Below, piece by piece: positions 12,591-23,700 of a stretch of DNA of 54,723 nucleotides. Under the pieces are notes generated by a model, which did no database searches, was not told the origin of the DNA, and saw only the letters and a program-made list of their open reading frames with translations. Where the stretch lies: the NCBI GenBank assembly GCA_030248135.1, contig JASANC010003978.1:1-54723 (forward strand), in the 5' to 3' direction. The translations under genes and the position numbers were made by a program. Source of the DNA: Theristus sp. LFF4_11 (Eukaryota; Nematoda; Chromadorea; Monhysterida; Xyalidae). Positions within the stretch are counted from its first letter, which is position 1. Each line of letters begins with the position of its first letter.

Positions 12591-15500
12591 CTAGTTCATT
12601 CTGAGCGTCGCCGATTGGAGGACCACTTTCAATTTGTTTCCGGCGACCGTCTGACCGTTGTACCGTTGCGCGAACACGGTTGCTTTCGCGACATCTTCAA
12701 ACACGATCACCATACGCTCCGCGGATGGTTGGATGCACGACTGAAGAAGGATGTTGAAACATTGAGACAAGCTCTGGTTTTAATTGTTTTGTTGAAAAAA
12801 TTAGTCCAATGTATGACACAATAGAGTATGGTACCCACTGTATTTGGTCTCGAAACGATTTCACTACAGAAACCCTGAAGTGCCAAAACTCAGTACCTGT
12901 CATTTTTCTTCAGTTGTTGTTACCCATAACTATCATCACTCACTCACATGATCAACTGCGAATGTGCGAATAAGGTCAATAACGTGTCAATACCTGATAC
13001 GGTACACAACGTGCTAAAAATGCCGCGAATCTTTGCACTTCATTCGATTTGAACTCGAGTCAGCCAATCAGCACACAGCCTTCAACCAACTGCAATCAAA
13101 AATCAATCAATACATCCAACGCACTCTCACCTTGACCTCTCCGACCGTTCCAGCGATGATTCGCATTCGCTCCAGCGTGGTGCTCTCATTGAAGTTCGAC
13201 ACCACGGCCGCTTTCGTCTTGATCGCCGTCGGCTGCTGAGTTGCTGCAGACGGCAGCGGCGTCGTCGTCTTCTGCTCCGATTTCACCTTCGATTGTTTCG
13301 GTTGTTGTTGTTGTTGCTGTTTGCCGCTGGCCGCCGTCGGTGGCGGCGCCGCGTGGTCCGGCTTTTGCTGCTGTTGCTTTTCCATTTTCGTCGATCGCGC
13401 CGGCTTCGACAGTCGCTCATGGACGCTCAGCCGGGCCGGCGACTCCGGCTCGTGGTTGGAGCGCGACTTGCGCGTTTCGTCCGCTCGATGCTGCGGCTGC
13501 TCTTGACTGCCGTCGCCTGGTCGCTGTTGTTGTTGTGGTACGACGACACGACGCCCAGCTGCGAGCGCTGTATCCGACTGCGACGGGCGAATCGGCGGCG
13601 GTGGAGGGGGCGGTGGCGCGTGCCGATTCGTCACACTGACACGCAGCTGACGACGGTTGTCGAGAGAGCCGCCGCCAGTTGCGATCGCTGGTTCTGTCGT
13701 TGGACTGACCGTTGTGGGCGGATGGTCTGTGCGCGCCGTTTTCACGGGGGATCCTGGGTTGTTGTCGAACAAAATTTGGACGAACAAAATTGTCATTTCA
13801 CAGAGTGTACTGTCTCGCTGAGTAAAGTGCGTTTCTCTAAACCTGTCATTTTTTTCGCATAACACAGAGCATGCGAAACTTTGAATTACAGCAAGAATAA
13901 CGAATGTATCGTGCTTGGTTGAAATCATGCACTTCACTTATAGCTGAATGTGCTTTGCTTGCAACTCCGATACCGTTCTTTCATCTTTCGAGAGCTCTGT
14001 ACACTGCGATAAGAAGGTGACAAGTTTAAACAAGCATACTGTAGAGCTGTTGTAAATAAATCTGACTCACTGTCTTCTAACAATAGCCTCATGCCTCAAA
14101 AGTTTGCAACTCAATATTCCAACCTGTACTCCCCGACCCTGACGAGTGATCGCGAGCCGAGGTGCGTTTGAGGGACGACGCCGACGGCTGACCACTCCGA
14201 TGGTGGGGTACCTCACTCGTGGCCGCCGCGGGGTCGCGCGATTTGTGCTGTGCATCCGACATTTGAAATTTCTGCAAAGACATTTTCATGATGATTTCCA
14301 AAACAGGGTTAGAACTTGTTCTTGCTATCCACATTTTGCACTTCCCGATTGGCTGGTTCATAGCTGATCGCATTGTTGGGCGCCCCACAGTCGGCTACCT
14401 ATTAGCTCGTTAACTCAACATGAGCACGAACATGGGTAGCAGTTGTCACCCTCGTGGCCTGGTGGTAGTGCGTTAGACTACAGTCTGTGCGCTCGGGGGA
14501 TCGAGCCCCGCCGAGGGGTGTATATAGGCACTTAATGACAGAGAAAACTCGATGGGCGCCCTACTCAATGGCGTTCTGTACGCTTCTCTGGGTTAGCCCT
14601 GGCTAAAAACATCGCCTAAAAATGACAACAACAACAACAACAACAAAAAATAAAAGCAAACCCCAAAAACCGCTTTCCACCGGTGCCTTATAGACAAAGC
14701 GATAGAATCCTGCGTCACCGACGCAAGAAAGAAAATATCTGGCCAACCACAATTCTGTTGAAACAATTTCCGTCAACCGACGCAACAAAGCAACGAAACT
14801 AAACGCAGCGCGCACCTGTTGCTCGCGTCGCAGCTCCTTCTCTCTCAGTTTCGTCCGTCGCAGCTCCTCCTGGAGGCGCATACGAGCGATGTATTCCTCG
14901 GCGTCAAGGCCGAGTTCGGCGGCCATTTCACGCATTCGCGACTCTTCGTCGTCCTGGAAAAAAACGAGAAATCGGGCTAAGTAGGCTTTGGGTAGCCGTA
15001 GCCGGTCGTTACGGTTTACCACCATAATTCCAGAAACTCGAACCCAGAAAGGTATTTGTATTTTTTTGTGGTTTGTCGGTGCGTTTGCAGACGTAGAATG
15101 AACATTGATTATACCCGTTCCGTGTTTAATGCGGCATTGCCAAAATGCGCCTACCGTAGGTCTCCGGAGTCAGGTCAGGACCAATGGTCAATTCAGCAAT
15201 TTTGAATTGCCGCGTCCTACACAAAACTGATTTCCTGTCCACTCAAATCTCTCCATCGTGCAACGCACCTTTGTTTCTTGCAATCGTTTCGCGCCACTGC
15301 GATGTTCGTCTTGATCATGCCTCGACGTTGTCCGGCGATTCCTCCCTGAATCACGATGGACATCGCGGTCTCTGTCGCGTTCCTGGTGGTACCGCGATGT
15401 GCTGCCCGAGGTACCTGTGTTGCGTCGTCAAGGCGTTGAATTGTCAGAGATACTTGGAATTGTCAGAGATACTTGGATTGGACTGACGGCCGAAAAACTG

Positions 15501-18500
15501 GAAAAATTGTCCATTTCAACGTTTTGACGACTGAGATCGAATACGGCAACGCCGGAGGGCACGTCACTGGATGAGCGACTGATTTTCCAAAAGCAAGCAA
15601 CCAATAAGAACGCCGGACTGAACTATCCGATGCAAAAAGCAGAAACAGCCAGTTTTTGTGTCAAACAGCAAGAAAGAAACTGTGTTTTTGCTGAGCCGTG
15701 TTTGACCAACCCAACCAGACCGTCCACGTCGAAACCAATCATCAGTCCATTCAATAGACAGTTCTCACCTACCTTGCGTGTGTGTTATTGACAGAAAGAG
15801 AAAAAACAAAATTGGCATAAATTGTATCAGTGCGTGTCTGGGGAAATGATGCACTCCCACTCAAAATTGAGAACTATTCATTAAAAATTCGCGTGTCCCC
15901 TCAATCTTTCCGCACCGACGCACCTCCAAATCTGCGTTCGCGTCGCTCCCGGTCCGTCTCAGGCGGCGGTGGGGAACCGTGATGATGGCCACCACCCCTC
16001 GGCGCAACCAACGGACTGCGACTACGATTGCGATACGAGAGACGATTCGCGGCACGATGCGTGACGACGCGGTGGTGGCGGCCAACGGGGGGACTGACGG
16101 AGCAACGGCGCCCACGACGCTGCTGGTACGAACGGGACGAGGCCACCGGGGAGCGGGATCGATAGCGGGTGCCCTGGCGGGGAGAGAGACACGAGGTTTG
16201 GGTGGGTTTGATTTCGTTTCAGTATTGAATTCTTTGTCAATTTGCTTGTTGATTCTCGTTTTTCTGATTCTGTGTTGCTACAGCGTTGGCATGCGCAGAT
16301 TGTTAAAACAGTTGCACACTTGCAGTGCATTGACGCGGTGATTCAAAGTTACCGCACGCAAGTGACTCATGTGTCTAAGATAACGGTCCCTATGAATTGT
16401 CCCGTCAAGTATGAAACTAATTTACCATCATATCAGCAGAATGAAGAGTCGCAAAACAAAAAGGACCCCGATCACTGACTCATTGACTGACCAGACTTCT
16501 GACTGCCAAAAATTCATTCAATCGCCAAAAAAAACAAAAAAACCGCACCTGCGGCGGCGGCGACGGCACCGAGTACGCGTCGTCATCGCTGTTCGTCTCG
16601 TCGTCTTCTTCGACGCTGTCGGAATTGGACGATGAACGACTTCGACTGCGGCGAATCACCAGCGGCGGCTGCACGGTGGCCGACGGGCCCAGCGTCTCGC
16701 TGGATGTCTGAGCAAATATTGGGTGCGTTTTCGATCCCAAAAAGTGGGTTTCATGACAGTATAATATGTTCATTTCGTCATAAGCCTGACGACGACATGG
16801 CATATTGTGCCACGAATCCGATGTTTTGCGAAAACCCACTTGGCGAGTTACACAAATATGCACCGTATTTTGTCGGTAAACTTGCGCATACAGCCCATTT
16901 GCCCAGCAAGTTGTGCGGCACTTTTTGACAAAAAAACATATTCCCATTTCCAAACTCTTTACAGACCGTTCTACTGAGAAAATCATCGCAAGCGCGCGAC
17001 CATTCGTTCGATGACGAGCCTGACACGACCGTGGACACCGTCGACGTCGATGGGCGGACTGCCGCCGACGGCACTGGGAATCGACTGCTGCCGCTGGAAT
17101 GCAGTGGAAGTTTGAAAAACTTTGGAAGTAGTTTTTTAAAGTGTATATGCTCCGCTCCATGTGATGACCAATCAGCACGAACACACTCGTCTCACCAACA
17201 GACAAAAAAACCAATTTCATACAGCAAAAAACCGAAAAACCAAAAAAAGAACCAAACACACTAAACGCACGTATAAGTGACCGCGGTCGGCGCGCCGGGC
17301 GGCCGCTGCGTCGGCGGCGGCGGGAATGCGGGGTTCATGAATGCGGCGGATGTCGCGACCGCTGCTGCTGGCGGGACAACATGAACGGGCGGCGGTGGCA
17401 GAACGCTCATTGACGGCACCAGGATTGCTGGCGCGCCAGTTGGTGGCCGCGAGACTGGCGGACTGAAGACGGTGCCCGACATCAGTGGGTGCATGCCGCG
17501 CGGGGGTGCGCCGCCAGGTGGCACCATGATCGCCATCGCCGGACGAGACGGTGGGAACTGGCAACGATTGGCGGGAGAATGTGGCTCGGGTTGTTGGTAT
17601 TGTGGAAGATGTCGAATGTCGACATAAAAAATGGGCATCGCGAACATCATTTCTTCAAAATTTCTAAAAAAGTTCAATTTGCAAATCTCGCAGACGCAAT
17701 TGTCAATTCATTCCAACCAAGCCAATGAAACAGTTGTCTGTTTGCGCAATGCAGATGTGCAGATACGGAAGATGAAACAAAGTTCAAAGCTAATAATTTT
17801 CACTACTGAACGAAACAAGCACAATTTTTCGTCTTACCGCAGGGATGGCCGACAGCACGACAGCTGACCCGGTCAAGTCCATGGGTCGAGGTGGTCGAAC
17901 CTTGACGGGGCCCAATTGTATCAGGCCAGGGGCACCACCGCCGTTGTCCCACGGTAAACGGCCAACTGGAATAAGGCAAAAAATGTTCCATGATCAAAAG
18001 TGCGAGCCGGGACAGTTCAGAAGCATTTGAAAAATTGAATGCCAGCACAACGAAATAGATTGACACCACCCAACATACTTGGCTTGAAAGAAATAAAATC
18101 AGAAAAGTTGGTGTCTTCATTTTGGTCTCAGAAAGGAGCAGATAGGCTCTCCACAGACCCAGGGGTCATTTTTATAAATAAAAAGGTTAGTTGTCTCAAA
18201 CACTGGTGGTTCAGCAGTGGACTACCAAGCGTTTTATAAAAACTAGCAGCAGGAGCCACCATACCAGCATCAGCGTGTCAAATAATTCAAAATACACAAG
18301 CAAAAACTCCCCGGGTGACTTTCAACACCAAACAATACACCGCCATCAAACACCGACCGTGCGGGTTGATCTGTACGGTGCCCGAATAAGCGGGATTGAT
18401 CAGAATGCGTTGCGTCGGAAAGCGGTTCATCGGTCGACCGCCGCGACCGCGGGCCGTGAAGCCGCCGCGGTTCATGAACCCGCCGCGCGCGCCAATGCCG

Positions 18501-20388
18501 CCACGCCCACCGCGCCACCCGCCGCCGGTGCCCGCGAATTGATCGTCCACTTTCACGTCGTCTGCAGAACAAGAAAAAGGTGGATGGAAATCGGGTAACT
18601 GATTGACTGGCATTTGATTAATCCACGAGAACGCAAATGGGCCCAGTGCAGAGCGACTCTGGGTTGTGCTGATTGCTGCTCGTATTTGCAATCATGCAGC
18701 AAACTAGCATCGCATCAACTACGCCACACCCAACTTTTCTGAACTTCGAAATACAACCAGCTGACTGCTTTTAGATCTTTTTCTAACATTTCAGTCGGCT
18801 AATATCAAAACAAGTGACGTTGCACGGCCATAAAGAAACGCACATGCACACAACGGCCTTGAAAATCAATACACCATGTACAGTCTAACTCTATAACATA
18901 TCCAACTAGCTGATTGGTTGGTGATCGTGATGCAGGCAAACTCAGCCCCAACAGCAATGCCTGCACAGAAAGCATACATCACGTGATCACCAAGCAATCC
19001 GCAGAACGCAGATTCCCTATAATTTAGAGTTCGACTGTATGATGCCTGAACGCAGCTCGAGATCGGGGAGTCAGCCAACCAACGCAACAACTCACCGAGA
19101 CTATCCGGAATCGGCTTACTATCGCCCGTCCACCGGATCGGGTGATGCTGGCGTTCCCGCGTGAACTTCTCCGTGCGTTTGTCGCTCGTGCGACTCCGCC
19201 TATCGTCGTCGTCGTCGTCATCCTCGTCCTCGTGCTCCGACTCGCCGCCGCTCTGATGCGCCAGTTCGTTTGTGGTCTTCGACGATTCGTGGCCTGTGTA
19301 CGATGGAAAAATTGGTGAGTTTTTTGCGACATTGTTTTGATTCGTGTCTGTGCTGCTTTAAGATGCGGAACTGTTTGGCTGTCTGGCCAGCGTGCTAATT
19401 TAGAACTTGTTTCCTTGTGCACGCGCGCCTGGCATCAGTGTTGTGCCGAATGAAACAGAGCTCTGAACAGAACAACCTTCAGCTGTTCTGCTCTGCCCGC
19501 GAGCAATGTTATGATCAGTGTTGTGAATTGTCCCTCTCTTAAGAATCTATCATGAGTTTGATTGAAAGTAAGTGTGAAATGTGATCTGGTTAAGACAGAA
19601 ACAAGGTGGAGAAAACCAATATCATCATGGCATGAAGTCATCTGGGAAACAAACCAATCGCATCACTGTTTTCTGAAAACCATGAAATTTGTACAACGTT
19701 TCAGATTTGGTTCGGAAGTAACCAGAGAGTTCGGTTTTTAGGAGCAGACTATCCACAAAACAGTAAGGTGCACAGGAATAATTCTGAAACACAGTACGGT
19801 GCATGCATGCAAATTAAATTACCATTTGTCTGATCACCGATTTCATCATAATCGAGCTGCACGTCTTCGTGTTCGAACGCACCAACGCCAATCGCAGTAT
19901 GCTCTCTCGTTTTGACTGTTGATGACGACTCACCCAACACCTCTGCTTCGTCGAATTCGCTGCTTAGCTGCAAAAAAAACTTGAGTATCAATAAATTTGT
20001 TACAAGTGTATTTGCCGAAATTAATGAATAATTTCACGGAGAGAAATGCATTGAAGTTGCTTCACTTAGTGAGAGAGAAAAAATTCCACGCTGCTTTGAG
20101 CTTTGCACACAAAAAACCGTCATAGAAAACAAACGTAGAATAGAACTGACGACACGTAAAAAAACCAGCACCAACAGACAACTAACCTGCTCGGCGGAAG
20201 CAGTCGTTTCAGGTCCAAGCAGTAAATCTTCGTCCATTTCTCTTAAAAAACGGTTTTGATAATACGATGAATGAACAATAAATAAAACAAACAGATTCTA
20301 GATCAGTCAGTCCACTTTCTAAAATCAAAAACCAAGCAATTACTCACGACAATCTTGTGCTGGTAACTGCAGATGCTGGCGTCGTCAT
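12591..20388 (-). CDS. RBM33: RBM33-like RNA-binding protein (RGG, RS/RD-rich and C-terminal RRM)
   Basis: Fifteen exons on the minus strand join in phase: 20388-20348, 20241-20187, 19967-19823, 19293-19096, 18561-18358, 17965-17838, 17686-17271, 17093-16967, 16707-16549, 16173-15924, 15414-15269, 14953-14816, 14271-14124, 13753-13131, 12740-12591 (975 residues). The N-terminus is acidic (MDEDLLLG, later an EDEDDDDDDD run). Exon 5 is an RGG block ending RILINPAYSGTVQINPHG, which resembles the INPHF segment of animal RBM33. A proline-rich part follows, then an RS block (near 492-575), an RDRDRD stretch, a charged coiled helix (near 624-669), a Pro/Gln-rich part, and a C-terminal RRM (near 902-968, VVSNFNESTTLERM to GNKLKVVL) split by the last intron. 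Animal RBM33 works in mRNA export and ALKBH5 regulation; that role is inferred. The acceptor of exon 7 and the first exon are least certain. Confidence 0.82.
14448..14655 (+). mobile_element. tRNA-derived SINE with CAA-repeat tail (RBM33 intron)
   Basis: An A-box-like TGGCCTGGTGGTAGTGCG is followed by a B-box GGGGATCGAGCCCC, then a body of about 110 bp and a terminal (ACA)n run at 14622-14646. This head-body-microsatellite layout is that of a SINE. It is inserted in the intron between exons 12 and 13 of the RBM33-like gene, in the opposite orientation. The anticodon region has no proper stem, so it is not a tRNA gene. Confidence 0.65.
18881..19037. mobile_element. MITE family B, copy 1 (RBM33 intron 4)
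   Basis: The element is 157 bp with TA at both flanks (18879-18880 and 19038-19039). The ends are inverted: CAGTCTAACTCTATAA on the left and TTTAGAGTTCGACTG on the right. The arms also share the inner inverted block GATTGGTTGGTGATC versus GATCACCAAGCAATC. The CAGT end and TA duplication are those of Tc1/mariner-type elements. There is no coding capacity. Confidence 0.75.
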
Positions 20389-20752
20389 CTTATAATTGAA
20401 AAGCGTTATACAGAATTCGCCGCACCGAAAACAAAACGACCACACGAGTCACGACGTTTTGAAATGAAGGAACACAAAAAACCAAACGTTGTCGCACACT
20501 GAATGAAAGAAAGGAGGGTACTACTGGTCCACAATCTTTTCCTCCGGCATTTTTATTATTTTTTTAATTCCTAATAAAAAAATTTAATTTAAAAAAGGGA
20601 TTTTCACTTTTTTCTAACCTTCCTAACCCTAAACCCTGCCTGACCTGCTCTTCCACTGAAAAGTAAGTTTTACAGCTGACAACAGTTTGCACTTGTAGGA
20701 TTGCCGCACCTTGCGCAACAAACAGCAAAAAAGAACCCAAGCAGCTCAAAAA
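20389..20752. promoter_or_regulatory. Divergent promoter between RBM33-like and ABCE1 genes
   Basis: Only 364 bp separate the two start codons, which point away from each other. The sequence is AT-rich without a clear TATA box. A short poly-T/poly-A patch lies at 20546-20600, and CCTAACCCTAAACCC occurs at 20618-20632. A shared bidirectional promoter for two housekeeping RNA/translation genes is inferred from the spacing alone. Confidence 0.5.
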
Positions 20753-23700
20753 ATGCCTCGAAAAGAGACATCCGACGATTTGACGTCGCGTATCGCAATT
20801 GTGGACAGCGATCGATGCAAACCAAAGAACTGCGGTCAAGTTTGCAAGAAATCGTGCCCCGTCGTTCGTATGGGTGCGCGATTTCCCGTTGTTTTTCTTG
20901 ATTCGCTTTGTTAAAGCAAAAGCAGGATATCAGTGGCCATAATTCTGGCGAGTGCTTGGACTTTTTGGAGGAATACGAATAAATTCTGTGAAGAAATCAT
21001 GGTCCCGCCCGCGCTGACATTCACATTGAACTTTTACGTGAAGATACGTGAAGAACCCGGCGCGCGTACAATTAAAAAAAAAGACTCGCCATTTTTTGCA
21101 GGCAAACAATGCATCATTGTGGACGCGTCGTCAAAAATCGCTGAAATCTCCGAACTGCTCTGTATCGGCTGCGGTATTTGCGTCAAGGTTTGAAGATTTA
21201 GCGTTTTGGTTGGTTTTGAACCATTTCGCTTCCATGGATTTTGCTGGCATTTTCAATTTTCTTCCTTCTCCACTTCAGAAATGTCCATACGACGCAATAA
21301 AGATCATCAATTTGCCAGCGAACCTCGAAAGTTACACGACGCATCGCTACGGTCCAAACTCGTTCAAGCTGCACCGCCTGCCGACGCCGCGATCCGGACA
21401 GGTTTTTTTGTTTGTTTTTTTCTGGCTGTTCTGTTGCACCGCAACATGCGAGCTGCGGTTTTCTTAGTTTGCAAATTTCCGCTTCAATCAAGCGAGCGAA
21501 AATGCTCTTTTTTCTTGAACTTTTGCTCAATGATGATGTTCAGTTTTGACAAATTCTACACCACAAGACTACCTTGATTTGTTGCAGTGAATAAAATTTC
21601 AACAACATTAATGATAATGATGATTGCATTGAAGCTTTGATTGATCATATTAAAATGATAAAGTGATAAAGTGAAAGTCTCTTTTTGTTTTCTCTCGTAA
21701 ACGTAAATTTTGACATAATTTGGTGCAGAAATTTCTCAAAAATCACAACTTCCAGGTGCTCGGTTTGGTCGGCACGAACGGCATCGGCAAGTCGACGGCG
21801 CTGAAAATTCTCTCCGGCAAACAAAAACCGAACCTCGGCCGGTTTGACGTAAGTCGCTCGGTTTGAATTTAGTCTTACCAAATTAAATCAGATTGTTTGG
21901 AATTTAGTTTTATTTTAGCTAAGCAGCTAAGCTATTCAAATACCAGTACACACAACTCGGGCGAAACGCTGATTGGCTTCTTGCTCTTATCATACATCCA
22001 TGCTCATCTGCGGATCGACTGAAATTCACCCAATCAGCCAATCGTTTGAACTGCGATCTCCATGCACTGTGACTGATGAACTGTTCATTTGAGTGGGCTA
22101 AGGCCAACTAATATCCTTATTCCTTTATTCTGGTTCTGCGGCTCAATGCGCGCATAGAAGCATATAAGCAGTTTCGTTTCATGCTCGGTAAAGTAACCAG
22201 AAATTGCTCGGAATTCAAAAGTGGTAAAGTAACCCGGTGTCCCTGTTGAGATGCGGTTGGAATCACTCGGACCATTTTGAATTGCCGCGTCAAGCATGAA
22301 AATGATTTCCTATTGACGGTCTCCAAACGCATTGAGAGAACGCATGCATTCCCAGAGCTGAATGGAAAGACAATACAATAAAATGAACTGACTGGTGGTG
22401 CACTCACAACCTCTGTGCTGGATCCACTTTCAGGCCGTCCCAGAATGGACGGAGGTGCTACAGTATTTCCGCGGCTCCGAACTGCAGAATTATTTCACGA
22501 AAATTCTCGAGGACAATCTGAAGGCGGTTCATAAGCCGCAGTACGTTGATCAGATCCCGAAGGCGGCGAAGGGCAAGGTCAGAGCGATGTTCGAGAAAAA
22601 GGACGAGCGAAAAGTGATGGAGAAGATTTGTGCGGAGCTTGGTACGCCTCTTTGGAGTTTACCGAATTTTTGGATTTTCTTTGTATTTTTGGGTTTTTGG
22701 GCCTTCAGTCTAGGCTGATGATTGGCTGTATCCTGATGGGTGGTTCCGCCAATCAGTGGGTCAAAATACGCGAACGCTATGTGTATGTGAGAATTGAATT
22801 GTTTTGTCGTGTCGAAAATTCTGTTCTCCAAACTTTGAATCTGGCGCGCTGATTGGCGGCATCGAGTAAGAGGGACCGGTAGGGCCAATCAGCGATCTGG
22901 GTCCGATAGCAATCAGTCAGCGGGGTTCGCAATGTTTTGAGTGTCGCTAAAATCAGTTTTCCGGATGAGTTTTTTCCAGAGCTGACCAATTTATTAGACC
23001 GAAACATCGACGAATTATCAGGCGGTGAACTGCAGCGTTTCGCGATCGCGATCGTTTGCGTACAGAATGCCGATGTGTAGGTTTGCTTTCGTTCTAGCGT
23101 CAAAAGCATTCCTCCAAAGCTGAATAGGCCGAAACGTCGTCATTTCATTTTTGAAACGAAACATTCACGTGGATTTTTCTCCGTTTCAAAATTAAGTTAC
23201 ATATTCTTTGATTTTTTTCATCTTCAAATTTTTTTCATTTTCATTAACCGACTTTTCTTTATCCCCCCATTTGCAGCTACATGTTCGACGAACCGTCCAG
23301 CTATCTCGACGTGCGCCAGCGATTGAAGGCCGCTGGTGTGATACGCTCAATGCTGCGAGACGACAAGTTTGTTCTTGTTTTTTTTTTGTTGAAATCAGCA
23401 GTTGACATGGCCGTTCGGTCTCAGATTGGCCTCGAGACTGTCGTGGTAACTGATAGCGGTCTCTGTTTTATCTTATCACAGTTGCTGAAGACTGGCTACG
23501 TTGTACATGATGCACCCAATCATGCCTACTACAACTCCGAGTATCATGCTCGTAATTGGCTTGTGGCGACACCGCATAACAGTCTCAATTCATTCAGAAA
23601 GAATAACAATTCATTCTTTATTATCCATTCCGTAGCCCCCAAAGCTGACGATGCTAACGTCTACATTCATTTGCCACAATCAAATAATCACAAAACACCC

